Shown: positions 25,815 through 39,700, numbered from the stretch's first letter. The stretch: 64,000 bases of DNA from Sitta carolinensis (GCA_032173965.1 CM063284.1:60386863-60450862); one strand, 5' to 3'. Translations and numbers: made by a program. The notes: generated from the letters alone by a model not told the origin.

Positions 25815-25816
<2 letters not shown>
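23237..25816. other. AT-rich non-coding DNA
   Basis: There is no recognised gene. A plus-strand frame at 25310-25750 (146 codons) opens at GTG, with its first ATG 20 codons in. It contains a cysteine-rich cluster (CAYCCC) but matches no zinc-binding spacing I know. Its last codons overlap an AATAAA word. Nothing else stands out. Confidence 0.65.

Positions 25817-25850
<34 letters not shown>
25817..25850 (+). repeat. poly-T run (34)
   Basis: An uninterrupted run of 34 T, the longest mononucleotide run in the window. On the minus strand it is A34, so I checked for a processed retrocopy. No polyadenylation signal lies just upstream on that strand and no flanking target duplication is visible. 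Birds also lack an abundant L1-type machinery. A slippage tract is the simplest reading. Confidence 0.9.
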
Positions 25851-28800
25851 CAAATTTGTTAAGTGTCTCAAGACTGGCTCCCTGCTTGCTGCTTCTTGGA
25901 GCTCTCTGCAGGCCACCCCATGTTTTTCACAGATGAGTATATTTTTTAACTTTAAAAGTAAGCATGAAGATAACTAACCCTTCTCCTCTATTCCCTCTCT
26001 TCCTTCACCACATTGTACCCTCTGATTAGTTCAGTCTAACTGAAATAACACAGAGAGGATCCTCCTGGTTGTGCTTCCCACTGAAATGAAAGTGCATTTC
26101 TTTTACCTGTGTTTACTTTCTGGGTGCATTCCACTTCTTTAGTTTATGCCACCTTTCTCCCCTCCTTTCTGAAGATTATTTTTTTGATATGCATCTTTTT
26201 CCAGGAGAAGAGTGTCTTAGAAAGTGGAGGTCAAAGACAGGCACATAGAATTTGGGAATTCAGTCCTCATACAGTAATACTGAGGGTCCAGGGAGCCAAA
26301 TTTGAATGGAAAATTGAAAGCAGTACTTTGGCTGCTCTGATTTTTTTCATCAAGCAACCTGCCTTGATCCTGAACATGCAGATATAGAAAAAATGTCTTG
26401 GATACTAATTCCTGGATCATAAGGGTTAGCCTGTGCAGACTAACAAAGGTATAAACTGAAGGTACCTTAGGTAAACAATATTACAGCCCTGTGAAACTCC
26501 ATATTAAAAAAAAAAAAAAAATAACAAAAACATAGCCTAATTTAATTTTGCTTAATTTGTTTCTGCAACATATTAAACTAAAATTTGGGTTACATTTATG
26601 CTTGACATTTAATGTGGTTCAACTAATCCACTTGAAAAGATAATTCAGATGAATTTTCCTGAGTGTGCTGTGTGGATGAGACATGACACACAGCAGCATG
26701 CTGTCCAGTTATAGATTCTCAGGAGACCAAAATATATAGTTATGGCAATGAACAACAAGTGACTACATACAGAAAAAAAGATCAAAAGCAGTAGGAGCAC
26801 TGGGAGCAAGTCAGAATCCGGAGGGGCAGAGGAACTGTTGTGGTGGGCAAATCTCCTGCATGATGGCCTTTCTTACAGCTTTCAAGCCCATCAAAGGGAC
26901 CGATTAGTTACCAGATATGTGCTTGCTGGAAGATGGCTCACATGAGAGGAAGATCCAAGAATGTAAGGTTTTGGGAACAGATATGGAATCTTTGTTGTCA
27001 TCATGGGAAATCACTTTGCACAGGAAAAATAAAATTTGATATTGGCACTTTGTGAAGGCAGAAAGCAGTTTGCAGGTGGTTTAATTATTTCAGACATCTC
27101 CACTCCCCATTTATCCACCCAAGCCGGAGTGTAGAGAAGACTTTTGGAGCACCACCTTTTAGTAACAAAGTTCTTGTGCTTTCAGCTAAAGGTACTAAAT
27201 GTAAACATCCTATTTGTGGACTGCATGCAATTCATTTTGACAGTACAGTTTTACTAATTATTGCACTTGTTTAGTATTTATAGATGGCTAACTCTGCTAT
27301 GAAAAGGGATCCATTTCAAAGGATCAGGAGCAAAAGTAGGTTACTCTTAGAAGAGATAGCTGCCATTTTGTGAGGACCTACTAGTGTGGCTATTCAGAGA
27401 ATTATGAGAGTCACCCTGTTTACTTTCTCTCATGTTTCTGGTAAATTTTCATCTTGTCTGCCACTTGGGATACACTAAGAGGAAAAGCGAAAGGATTTGT
27501 GTCAGAGAAGCAGACAGACATGTACTTGTAGTTAATCTCAGAGGGGTGAATGATTGGGATATCTTGCCTCGTACACTTTTTTAATTCCCAGTGAACCTCA
27601 GCACAGTAATCTCTATGATGGATGAAAGACCAGATTTTTTTTCTCTCTCTGTGTAAACTGCATCAATTTTGTGCTTCTTTTAGTACTTTTGTTTTTCTAA
27701 CAAAGGAAAAATGACAGAGGACCAGAAGGTTTGCCAAACTTCTTGTGACAGCATCCCAGGAAGCTGCCTGCTGGGGAGAGACAGGAGTATGGGAGACCAG
27801 TCTGACTGTGGGATCTCCTGCTGTAGGTCAGCAGAAAGCCATTTCTTGCCCACTTGCCTAGCATGTGTGCTGGATTGAAATAGCTTTTAATTTGCACGGG
27901 TATGCTACATGGGAGTAAAATCTGCTTTCCCATAACTCTTGGTAAGGAATAAAGTAGAAAGGCAGGAGTTAGGTCTGCTTGCAAATGTGTAGCAGCAGAT
28001 ACACTTCAGGAGCTGGATAATGAGTATACAGAGTATGTTTTCCCATCAGCCTTAAGCATAACAATGCAAGAAGACAAGGCAAAGCTGCATGCATGTATAA
28101 TGCTAAAAATATCGAGTTTAAGTCCTCAGGCTTTAGGTCAGCTGTTCAATAGCAGCTGAAAGGAAATCCCCTCTAATACCCTACCTCATATTCTGTACAA
28201 ATTGGCTTCTACACATATAGAATCATGCCTTTTATTGACAGTGTATAAATCAAAGTCAATTGTCTTTCTCCAACCAGGTAAACTATTTTCAGTGAAGAAT
28301 CTGTTCAAAGAGGAAGTTATATGGTCCACCCTACACAATTAACTAGATGAAAGTATAACAAATAAATGAAATGATATATGAAAGAGATAGAACCTCCCCC
28401 TCTTTGAATCAAATACCTTTTTTGTTTCAGAACTCTAGAAGTAAATTTAAAGATTAGAAGGGCCTCAAGAACTAGGCTAATTGTATTAACACCTCCAGCT
28501 TTTTAAATTTTTTTTCCATAAAACAAAAATCTCTTTTCTCCTCTCCTCATTGGAATAAATAGCTGCATTTCTTTTCTCTACAGGCTGGAGATGGTGAATT
28601 GAAACAACCATAACAAAAGTGGCAGCCAAAACCAAAGGCATTTACAAAGGATAATTATTGCTTAGATTATGATTATCAAATTTCTATTGACATGAAAAAA
28701 TTACATCTTACAGAGATATTATAAGCATTGTAATTCACAATGAAGCATGACAGAAAAGATTTTACTCTCAGCTGCCTGTAGAATTAAGTCACGAACCATT

Positions 28801-29746
28801 ATTTCTTCAGAGAAATGTGAAGCTGAAACTTAGAAGGATGCACATTTCTATGTAAAATTCTATGTAAAAATTGAAAATTCCCCTTCCTTGAATTTGGTTC
28901 AACACTAGCATAGAGAAATGCTATATAGAAAAGATAGGTGAGGAATACAAAGTTCTCTTGGGACGGAAAGAATATCCAGTTCCCCACCCACATGTTATCT
29001 TCAACCTGATTTGATTAAGAATCCCTGCCAGGGTTGGAAACTTCCAAAACTCTTCCTCCAATGAGCGATTGAAATCCTAGTTCTCTGGTAGCATTTCAAG
29101 TGACAGCAGCAGTAGCAACCTCAAAGTCGTAAGGACTGAGGATGCAAAAGATGAACATTCATAGCTTTACAGTTCAATTGAAATTAATGACAGTATAAGT
29201 AATATACTACAACTACATCTTATATATAAGATGTTTTGACACTCCTTTTTTTTCCTGAAAAGTGAAAATAATACATTTCCTCTGTCCAAGATGTGCTTTA
29301 GTCTTGTTGTCACTCTTTACATAAATCCAAACTTGTTCCAACCATATAGATGTTTTTAAAGGCTGTTAGTAAGAAAAGATACTTGAATGTTTTCATACTT
29401 AGCAATCGTATACAAAGTTTGTCAGAAACTTTACAGCCCCTCTTCGTTTAAAACATCATTTTTTCTGTGTTGTGGTCCATAAGACATTATAATTGGACTA
29501 TGATGTCAAGTATAACCACGAGTTAAAAGTAGAGACACTAATAATTGAATATTTGAAACAGGGTCTAATTTTGCTTAGAAGTGAGAAGCAGCATAACTAT
29601 ACTGCTTAAGGTGGGATACGGTCCTTCAAATGAAAATTGAAAAATTTATTTGTATTTTCTGCTTCTGGTATAGCATATTTTAGCATTTCCTGATCTCAGG
29701 AAATTTAATGACATGTTAATTTTGAAGGCATATCCATTACTGGCAA
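25851..29746. other. AT-rich non-coding DNA
   Basis: There is no recognised gene. It contains a 16-A run (26506-26521) and an exact 12-bp tandem duplication at 28846-28869. A good acceptor (TTCTTTTCTCTACAG, ending 28583) is followed by an open frame of nine codons ending in TAA at 28613, with no other exon evidence. Confidence 0.7.
28846..28869 (+). repeat. exact 12-bp tandem duplication
   Basis: TTCTATGTAAAA occurs twice head to tail without mismatch, consistent with a recent replication-slippage duplication. Confidence 0.85.
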
Positions 29747-29776
29747 TTCTGTACCTCCAGAAATGGAGGTACAGAA
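29747..29776. repeat. perfect 13-bp hairpin with GAAA loop
   Basis: The arm TTCTGTACCTCCA (29747-29759) and its exact reverse complement TGGAGGTACAGAA (29764-29776) enclose the four bases GAAA. As RNA this is a 13-bp uninterrupted stem closed by a GNRA-type tetraloop. Pairing beyond the perfect stem is poor, so it is too short for a microRNA precursor as it stands. No promoter or terminator context is visible. Confidence 0.8.
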
Positions 29777-32700
29777 GTTTCTCTCCAGTTTGCTCTGTTC
29801 CACAGGTTCTGCATTTCCTGTCCACCACTCAGAAGCCTTCAGGGTCCTGGGATGCCCAAGTCACAGAAACAACCAAGAAAATATTTGCTATCTGTGTTTG
29901 GTGTGGTCCTGATATTTAGGTTTCATATATTTATCTTAACAAAGTAGGAAATGCTTTTTGCCACCTTTAAACTATTTCAGCTCAGCTACTCTCTATAAAA
30001 TTCACCTCAATCCTTCTGGAGATTCCACCCCTGTCCAACAGTAAGCAGGAGTATTCTGCCTGCAACACGAACATGAGGTGGGAGCCTATGTCCTCATGGA
30101 GCATAATGGGACCAGCATGTGTTTCTTTCCTGGCATAATGTTTTAGAGTGCTGAAGACTGGCTTGGGAGAATACAGGAGTGGAACTATAATTTTCCTCCT
30201 AAAGGCTGTTTGTTGCAACTCTGTTTCATAGATTAAGTTTCTTTTTAATAAGTATATGTGGTCATTCTGTGATGTGAATTTCTGTAAAGGTCAGCAAATG
30301 CTTTTTCCATTCTATATATGGAACTCATTTTCTGGAATTCATGGCTATTAGCTGAAATTTCACAGGATGTGAGGCTTTAAATATGAGACAAAGAGGACCT
30401 GCTTCATTTGCCATATAATTAACTTCTCTTTCTCTCTTTATCATACGTATCCTTCTATAAACGTGCCCTTCCTTTGTGTTCTACCTGTCTGAAATCTTTA
30501 GGGAGCAATCGCTGTTTATTAGTGCATTTTTTGCAGTGAAGATGTCTCTTCTAGTTTAGATTTGCCTCATAACTTTTTAACCAACATATGTTAGGCCATT
30601 GTCAACTTTACATTTTACATTCTTTAGGATGTTCACTTTCTTTGTTTTCTCTTGATTATTTTGTAGGGAAAAAGTGAAGCAATTTCTTTCTGATGGAACA
30701 TCATAGTAGTGGGATTTTTTTTATATTATTGTGCTTTTTTTCTTAGCAAAATTTACCACTGAAGGAATGGATATTTACTGAGTTGCTGGAAGTTTTAAGC
30801 ATGTGAATAATAGCATAATTTACCTGCCTGAGAAACATCAGTGAGAATGGATGATTAGAGGGAGTGAAAATGTCCGTTTTGATAAATTAAAGTTGAACAA
30901 CCTCAGAAAAAATTGCTGTCTATTTGTATACATGTAAGCTCATGTATAAATCTAGATGCATTGGTACTGTCAGTGGTATTTAGCCACATTTCTGATGCAT
31001 ACTAAGGACCACTGGCCTCTGAATAATTAAGTGCAACAGTACTGAACCTATGGAAGATGACCTGTCAATTACTCTGTAACATTGGTATTTGCCTGGATTT
31101 TTCTGTTAAAAAGGGTTTTTTTGATCATAAAACAACCAAAGTCAGGTTAAAGAAAATAATTTAATGCTGGAAATAGTACAAGCCAATTGCCATAGGGTCT
31201 CCCACTTTCTCTTTAATTATAGATTGACAGATTTTTCTGGTAGAAAATTGATACACTGGAGTTCTTGAAGGATGGGTGTCAGAATGTTCAAAGCACTAAA
31301 AAAGAGAAGTAGTTTTCACAAACAGAGTTTTAACTTTAGGTAACTCTTATATGGTTCGAAGAACCGTATGCAAAGAAACTGAAAAAACAAAAATGAAATG
31401 AAAAGTCAAGGCTACTATTATAGGCATATTTTCACCATTACATGCAACACTGTCTCTTTTTCTTCTCTTTCCACTGACAGTGTTCCCTCTGCTGTCTCCC
31501 CACATATTTTTATGAGATTATCTGATACAAAAAGTATCTCATACACTTTGTGACAAGGGCCTCCCATATAAAGTTCCTTACTTGCACATATTGTGACCAT
31601 TGTTCATGCATGCTCTAGCCTCTTTCCTCCTCACTTAGTAAAATTGTAGATTTAAACAGATGGGGACAATTGTGCTGTGTTATAGCAGTTAGGCTCATAA
31701 AACCTCCCTACTTTCAACTACATCAGTCTCACGGGAAAAGCATTTGAGCTGAGCTGTATCTCCAGCAAATCATGAAAACGCTGAAATGTTGGATTATGTA
31801 CAAACTGCTCCACATGAGCCTTTCAGTTAGCCAAGTACATATATAAATACCTTAAGGAGGGGGGACAGCTGTAATGGAAAGATAGCAACAGCACTTCTTA
31901 AAAGTCATTGGAATATATAAAAATGGTCAACACTGAAAAACGTTGCCATGAAAGGCTCTAATACTTGACAATGAGAATGAATAGGTAAATTAATAATTTT
32001 ATATTACCTAAAACTTAGCACAAACTCATTCCAAGTTTATTTGTGGGTTGATGAAAGCCTTACGTTCATCATAATCCATGTTAATCTATAAAGCAAAAAA
32101 GTCTCCAATGCTTTGTGTGGCCTGTGGCTGAGGTTCCTGGTTGCTCTTTTCATGTGTTACTTCTGTCAAAATATTGATTTGTCTGGTTCAGTCTGCTGTT
32201 TTCCCTTAAGACTGTTCTGCAGAGCCTTGGACAGACCTCCTGCCTGTGCTGTGTGCAACTAGCCACGCATGGTTCAAAAGTAACAAAGACTAATTTTTAT
32301 ATACATATTTTTAACATTTAATTTAACTTTAGGAATCATGGCTCTAAGGCATACTAGGCACTTGAATCTGGATTCAGAGCTGCAAGTAGCCACAAGAAAT
32401 ATATATAAATCAGAATCCTCATTTAGCTGTACCACCTTGTGGATTTATGTTCATTCAGCAAACCTTTTCCTTTAATTCATATTTGAGTAATCGCTTCATA
32501 ACACAACTTTGCAGTAATAAAGCAATTTCTTTAAAGTCAAAGTTAGCTTCTGTTGCTTTCATGTGAATCTGAAATATCCTCATTGCATTGTGCCTGGCAT
32601 TACAAAACACACCAGTGAATAATACAACATACAACAGATTCTTGAAACATAGAATATCCCAAACTGAGCTAGGAGCTTTTAGATCTGCATCAATTGCTTC

Positions 32701-34443
32701 CAAGAGGATAAAATCAGATGCTGAGGAGCAAGCTGTGGTACTCGTTGTCTTGCCATGGAGAGATGTGCTATTTCTAATAGCTCATTTGTGGTTTCTGGAG
32801 AGACAAAAAAAAAAAAAAAGGTTTAAACATAGCTGGTGAGGTTTTTCTCTGTTAGGGATCAATGCATAGCATTCTGTGACTTCAATCAGACACTTGTTGA
32901 ACAGGATGTTTGTAGCTTCCTGAAAAAAAAAGTCAGAACTGGTTTCTGTTTCATGCTTCCTTTTTTCCTCTCATTACAGAAACTACTGTAACTGTTTCTT
33001 TCAAATTCCTTTCTGAAATACCTGACTGAACCTCAGAAGTTTTGTAATTAGGGAAGTGGACAGGTGGGATTGGCATGGTGTGTCTCCTACTGATACTGCA
33101 TGAAACATGAAAAAGCTAACTGCAGGAGAAAAATGATGGAGGATTAGGTTGTTCACCAAATGGGTTTCAAAGTTAATTGCCTCCAGCCTGTTCACTGAAA
33201 TGAAGCTGAGTAAAATATAAAGGGCTGTTGTGAGTCAGGAAGGTAAAAATATAGTGACCTCTGTGTATTCCGAGTACCTAAAAATTGAGACTTTTCTAGG
33301 AATGAAGAACAGGGTTATTTTAATTGGATGTTTTGTTTCTGGAAGTCTCTAGCCCTTTAGCTACTATAAAGCAGTGAAGTTGTAGTGCTTTCAATAAAGT
33401 TGTACTGATTTAGAGAAGCTGGGTACCTGACCCAATATAGTCTTTCAATGTACCAGTGACCTAGAAAAATGTTAAACTTTCCACTACTGAATGTCCACAT
33501 TAAAGGATTATTTAACTCTACCAGAAAAATTTCATCCTGTGAAAAAAACTTATCAGGAGAAATCTCTTTGTGGGCAGTTGCATTCTGCCCTTTGGGACAT
33601 ACTTTTTTGCATGTATCCTTAAACTCTTTAAAAAAACCCTGCCTCACAGCTCCATCATTTTCATCACATAATAAAAATACCCCCGTCTTTCTTCTTCCTC
33701 TTTCTGAGAAAATAACCACACATTGAATTGTACAGGTTGAGCCTCATTAAAAAAAAAAAAAAATACCATGAGGTTAGAATGGGTTGAGATAATTAAGAAA
33801 ACAGTTTTCTTTTCACTGGCATAATTTTCCAGACAACAGACTGCTTCATGTAGAACCTAGATATAAAGGTCTTCTAACAGAATTTGAAATGTTGCTTTCT
33901 GCAAAGCTGACATAAATAAAACCCTGCATTGCAATCAAGTTTTCTGGACTAGATCCCAACCCTCCTAAACTTCAATATGTTTTGTTGGGGTTTTTTGTTT
34001 TTGTTTTTTTAACACTGTGGACTGTCTTAAATTTGTGATTAGAATTTTCTCAAACAAAAGAAATTTCAGTCTTGCTAAAGAAAGGGAATGGAAATACCAG
34101 GCAAATACAGAGACAAATCCTCCTGTCAGAAAATCTGTCAGAGGTGGATGGAACCTGAGGAGCCTTGGGAAATTTGATTTCCAGGTTTTTTGGTTCTTTT
34201 TCTCTTCCCTGGAATGGATTTGAGATTCATTATAGTCTTCAAATGAGAGCCTAAATAAAATTAAGATCTAATGTAGGATTTCAGGTGTCTGAAAAGCATA
34301 TTCCCAAAGTCCTACTCAATTACCTCTGCAGTCAAGGAAGCAAATGTTTTATGTTAGTTATTTGTATTAAGGTAAGCCTTGGCCAACTTACAATTTAGTT
34401 TCCTGTTGTGTCCAGAAACACCTTGATTAAGTGAATTTATTCA
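29777..34443. other. AT-rich non-coding DNA
   Basis: There is no recognised gene or repeat family. It includes a 15-A run (32805-32819) and an A-run near 33.75 kb. A plus-strand and a minus-strand frame overlap at 33.36-33.73 kb (up to 120 codons), without a domain. Confidence 0.7.
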
Positions 34444-34471
34444 GTGGGAGGGAGAGATGTTCCCTCCCACT
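34443..34471. repeat. perfect 11-bp hairpin
   Basis: The arm AGTGGGAGGGA (34443-34453) pairs exactly with TCCCTCCCACT (34461-34471) around a 7-base loop. The 3' arm is followed by TTTT. The purine/pyrimidine strand bias of the arms could also support triplex formation. No function can be assigned. Confidence 0.75.
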
Positions 34472-34720
34472 TTTTGTCCTCCACACTTGTGGCACCTTCC
34501 TTCATTTTGAGAGCTATATATCAATTCCCTTGGATTGAGAGGGAGCCCTGTTCCCTGCATGCACCAGGCTAGAGTGTATTCAGAAAAATAAGATTTATCC
34601 TTTTAGGGAAGAAAAGATGTGTGCAAACAATTTAGCTTGGTAACATTTTTGTGGACTTACTCTTTCTTGTGATGATGTGCTTTAGTAGTTTAGAGCGGAG
34701 TCTGCTTCCTTCACCTGGAC

Positions 34721-34740
34721 TTCTGCAGAATTCTGCAGAA
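34721..34740. repeat. perfect 20-bp palindrome (two TTCTGCAGAA units)
   Basis: TTCTGCAGAATTCTGCAGAA equals its own reverse complement and is a head-to-tail pair of the palindromic 10-mer TTCTGCAGAA. Each unit has the form TTC-N4-GAA, the spacing preferred by STAT6-type sites. The spacing does not match a heat-shock element. Regulatory use is inference. Confidence 0.8.
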
Positions 34741-37700
34741 AATACACCCAAGGCCAGGACCTGACACAGGACCATCAATATATTGTATATACACCAATAT
34801 AAAGGTAAATCTAATTACTTAGCAACAGCAGAGGAGAGTGTGGCCTATGGTGACATTCTTGCTATTAGTGCTTATGACAAGAAAAGTTATCATGCTCATG
34901 TCCCCTTGGAACTACATCTCCCAAAATGTTCTGTGTCTAGATCCAATTGCCATCTTCCATTTGGTCTTGCTCTCCTTTGTCAGGAAGGAGTTTTTAACAT
35001 CCTGCTGAGTAAATGCTGTGGGTCTGATGTAATTCAGGAAGTCCTCTGTCTGATGTGTGTTGGATAAACACTGTTGCTGAGCACGGCAGCCAATTTGAGA
35101 CCATTTAATTTTGCATATGTGCTTTGAGTTTTCCCTCAAGGAGAGATCACTGAAATTCATGCCCCAGAAGCCGAGCACAGTTTGGAAAGCAACCCAAATG
35201 TTTGTCTTCTGTTCATAGCGGTTCATCAACTTATTTTAGAGCTGGGGGCAGTGTTGAAAGTAGTGCAAGAAAGAAATAACTTCCAGAATTATAATAATGA
35301 GGAGAAAACCTCCTTAAGCCAATAGTCCTTATTTTCTTCTGTTTTCTTACTTTTTATTATTTTTTGCTTAATTTGGCAGCAACTGCTTTAAAGATTGTCA
35401 GACCAGCTTTGGGTTACTGAGATTTGTCTGAAGTTTTGACTTGCAATATTACAGTGTTAAATGCATCATAAGGATGAATATTGAATTGATTGAAAAATCT
35501 GGTTTTGACTCTTAGGGTCACTTAGCCTCAAGAACTCACAGTCTTGCTTTCCAGATGTGAGTAGTGTTTGTTAACATTGAGAAGCAGGATACCAGCTTAT
35601 ATACAAATTTCCTTTTTGCCTCCCTCTTCATGGTACTGGATAAAGCTAAGTATAAAAGAGCACTGATACATTATGTCCGGAAACTACTATGATGTCCATT
35701 TTGATAGCAAACTTGTCAAAAATTATATTGTGAATCTTACTTTTGAAAGACTTTGTGTGACATATTTGAAGGTCAGATATATAAAAAACGAGTGTAAAGT
35801 CAAATTCTTTTACAGTAACTCTAGCTGTTAGACTTAATGCTAATTTAAAAAGTTATTTTTTTTTTTTTAGTTTTGCATAATAGAATTAAAATATTACCTT
35901 AAGGACTGAAGAAACATTGGAAGGCATTTAATGTAGAAATTTTTGAACTGTCTATTATGCATCTCTACTGACTAATTTTTAGCAAAGCAGACATTGAATT
36001 TAGTGTTTAACCTACTGCTGTTCTGAGGGGTATATAAACTTGGTAACTGGCATGATGACCTCTTGAAGTTCTCTAACAGGAATGAATTCAGTAGCATTAG
36101 GAACGTCATTTTGACAATAATCCTGTGATTTAGAAACAGTACTCAATTCTCTGCTAGAATTTTTCCATACTGTGATATAATTTTGTAACTATGTGGAATA
36201 TTTATCTTAAATTCTTCATGAAATTGGCCCATAAATAGTACTTTATATATTTTCCATTGGAGTCCTTTGGGGAATATTTCTTATTCCCTTTTTATAGACA
36301 CTAGCCATGAAACATTAACAGAAAAAAAAAAGAAATCCTAGTAGTTTTTGTGTCTTCTTTTTTTTTTCACCAAAATGAGAGTGGAGAGGAATCTCTGAAA
36401 GGGAATATCTCCATTTCAAGTCAAACCCAAAAATGTTCAAGAAACTTTTCAATAGAGAAACATTTTCTCCACCCAACTCCCATTAGCTCCTTTTTACCCT
36501 TGCCTCCCCTTATTAAAACAATTCCAGAAAGAAAAATTTAAAAATAAATTCTTTAAAGGCATAGAAAACAAGTCATTGTTAAGACTTCTGATTACATTTG
36601 TTAAGATTTTTGTCCGTGTCTCATAGAGGATGAGACTGTACATTCACAGTGATAAACTGTTCATTTCTTTCTGAGAAAAACTAGAAACTTTTAGGTCATG
36701 CTGCTGCTTTACACACAGTGACAATGACGATGGCTCTGGTACTCGTTCCCACTGCTATGCACCACCACATCTAATACTCAGAAATTATGTGGGCCCTGAT
36801 TTATAACTGCTCTTGATTGTTATTAGTCCCAGTTGCTTCGCAGTGACTCTTTAGTGTGTAAAAACAAACACTTGGATTTCTGCAGAATGAGGGTCTTAAT
36901 ATGTAGCTGCATACAAGTGAGTCTGGCCCTGACCTCATGAAAGAAAATAAACCATATGCAAGCACAGAGCTAGTTAATATTTTCTTGAGTCCTCTCACAC
37001 AGCTTCAGTCACTGTCACTAATTTGTTTTGATTACGGTAAAATTTCAAGAGTTTGCATACTTTTATTTTGTCTGAATGACTCCGTGGGGTCTTGGTTATT
37101 TTATATTACCTTGACTGTCACAAGCAGAATCAGACGCTGATAAAATTATGTAAATGTAAATGTCAATAAAATAAATTGTTCTATTTTTGCAGATGTTCTT
37201 CATCTGGATTGAGTTTGATTGTGGATGCTTGTCTTCATGCATAATGATCCAAAACTAAAGGATGAGAGTGTTCTTGGAGCAAAGAAAACACATTCTGAAT
37301 CTTTACTGTAAATTATACACTATACAAAATCAGTCCAAATTGTTCAAACCCTTGGACAATTACAATGTTATTCTACTCACCATGCTGAGTACTGTGTAAT
37401 TATCATGGTTAGCAGCAGTTTGCTTGCTCTTAGTCCTGAAGGGAGATGCAAGCTTTACTGAACAAGAAATAAAAGCAGATGTTAGACTTTATTTTGTTTT
37501 CTGACTCAGCAACTGAAAATACCCACAAAATTTGAAGATTTTTTCCCCACTTATTTAGTTCATATAGCATTAACAAAAACAGTGCTATTGATCAAATATG
37601 CACTGTGCTTACATAATGGATAGTGTGGTTAGTGCATGATTAAAAAATTTGCTAAGTTGCAACCCCCAGCTTCATTTGTAAAAAGAAAGAAAAAAAATCA

Positions 37701-39700
37701 GAGACATTGTTCCCAGAGAAGGAAGATCCAATTAACAAGAAACATTTCATTGGTTTTCTAGTTTACAGGCTTACCCTTCTCCTATTAAGTCAATGATAGA
37801 TTCGTTTGCATAGTTAATCATGCAGGAAACATACTTCACATTAAGTCCATTTGTTTTGTAGGGTTAGTTTACCCGTCCTCTTCACAAAGATGTTCAGTCT
37901 TCCAGTCTTCCTTACTAAAAACTTTCCAGTGGAATTAAATTCCAAGAACTTGCTTGGCTTTTGTGCCAAGCTTTTGAACCTTGACAACTTTTGTGCAATT
38001 GTTGTAAGCCTTTAATCTAAATGCCAGGTACTTCTGCAGACTGTGTGGCCCTACTCTCCACTTGACCTCAAAACTTTGAGCAAATGGATCAGAAAACCAG
38101 TTGTAGGAGACACTTTTGGAGGATGTGGGATTCCTGTCATCATCAGGCTGTTTTGTTTAGAAGACAGTAATTAATATTTTTTTATGCCTCTATGTAATTT
38201 CTTCCTAATAAAATCTGTAAAGTGTTTCTAATCTGCCCATTAATATGTTATCAGAATATTAAGGAACAGTCTAAAATTAGCATCTGTTCTTGTGCTTTAG
38301 ATATTATAAAATCTTTCTTTCCCTGGAGAGTTAATCCCTGAAATGGAAGCTCCCTAATGGAAGTGTTAGCTAAATTTAGTCTCAGCTAAGTTATTAAAGT
38401 CTTCCTGGGTCTTCTGGAATGAGTTACTGGGCAGAGCATGCTGCCATAGCTAGACACCTGGAAGACTAGAACAGAAGTTGCTATGCACATGCCTTTGTCT
38501 GAAGGTGGCAGCTGAAGAAGGCAGAAAATAGGATTAGATGCAGTCTTTCCTTTCCTTTGCATGGTACAACATATGTCTTGAAGGAACTTGTAGAAGTTAT
38601 TGTGTGGCCTGGAACTGTTTCTTGCTATAGACTGAGCCTCAAAGGTATGCAGGGTTTGTAGCAAAACATTTAATTCTCAGTATTTAGATTGCTGTGATTC
38701 CTCTTTTAAGTGTTTTCTCCTGGTTAAAGCACTTGCGGCTTTGACTCTGTATTGGCACAGATGTGCTCGCCTTTCCCATTTTGTCTTTGTCTTTAAACTG
38801 TTCAGTAGCTCTTGGTGCAGACTGAAAGTCCTACAATCGTTTTTGATTGATGTAAGATCATTTTTTCTGTATGGAAGCCTTATTAATTCTAGGGATCTTA
38901 TTGCTTATTTTCCATATCTGTTTTCCTAATTTCTAAACGTGCAATAGCAGAGGTCTTTCTCTTCAGGGATATTGTGTGTTCCTAACACCAATTGTTTTGA
39001 TAGGTATTTCACCTTCTCATCTTGGGTGGAAATAAAAAGGAGAGATTTCTATTAATTTCCATATACTTGGGTCAGATTTTTGATTCCTTACTCTTTTAAT
39101 GTTCTCTGTAAACATGACTGGCTCATTCAATTCTTTTGGTTCACTTGGGGTCTCTGTGGGATTAATTCAGGCAAATCTTCCATATGCCAGTGCAAGCAAG
39201 AGGCATTTAGGCCTTGTGGGTCATGTCTTTATCTAAGTGTACTTAAAAGGATGAAGAACACTTAAGAAAAAAAAAAAAAAGTATTTTATAAGCCAGTTTT
39301 GTGCATTTTGTAACAACTGAACAACATGTGCATTTACTATAAGCAGCTTTGTGACCTAAAGATAAAAACCCCACTGTATTAGAGTGTAGCTATTGTAATA
39401 GCTTTTTCTAAGAAGCCAGTATTATTTTGGTTTATGATACTTAAATTACGTTCATAAAAAAATTGAGCTTTTCCTACCTTTGATACATCCTTGTGCCAAG
39501 CCAGTGAATAGGGGTGACTTAAACTCCATCCTCTACTGTTCTTTTCTTTTCATATTTTCCTTTTTTGACTGAAGTCATAATTTTCTTCAGCTCAAAGTTC
39601 TTAATTTTTTTTTACTATAGAATATTCTGTAAGTGCCAGAAGAACCACAGTGCAAAGTTATTTTCTCGCTAAGGTATATATATTCATTGTATTCTCTTTT

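Noticed and set aside
25817..25850. A34 on the minus strand as the tail of a processed pseudogene
   Set aside because: No polyadenylation signal, parent-gene similarity or target-site duplication is visible. Birds have few L1-type retrocopies.
26205..26285. Exon after the CTTTTTCCAG acceptor
   Set aside because: The only candidate donor is GTCCAG, a poor match, and the peptide is not recognisable.
28584..28613. Short terminal exon after a good acceptor (nine codons then TAA)
   Set aside because: It is only an acceptor plus a very short frame. No partner exon or nearby strong polyadenylation context was found.
34721..34740. Heat-shock element
   Set aside because: The TTC and GAA units are spaced by four and zero bases, not the alternating two-base gaps heat-shock factor needs.
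37188..37250. Exon after the TTCTATTTTTGCAG acceptor
   Set aside because: The frames close within 16-22 codons and no convincing donor follows.
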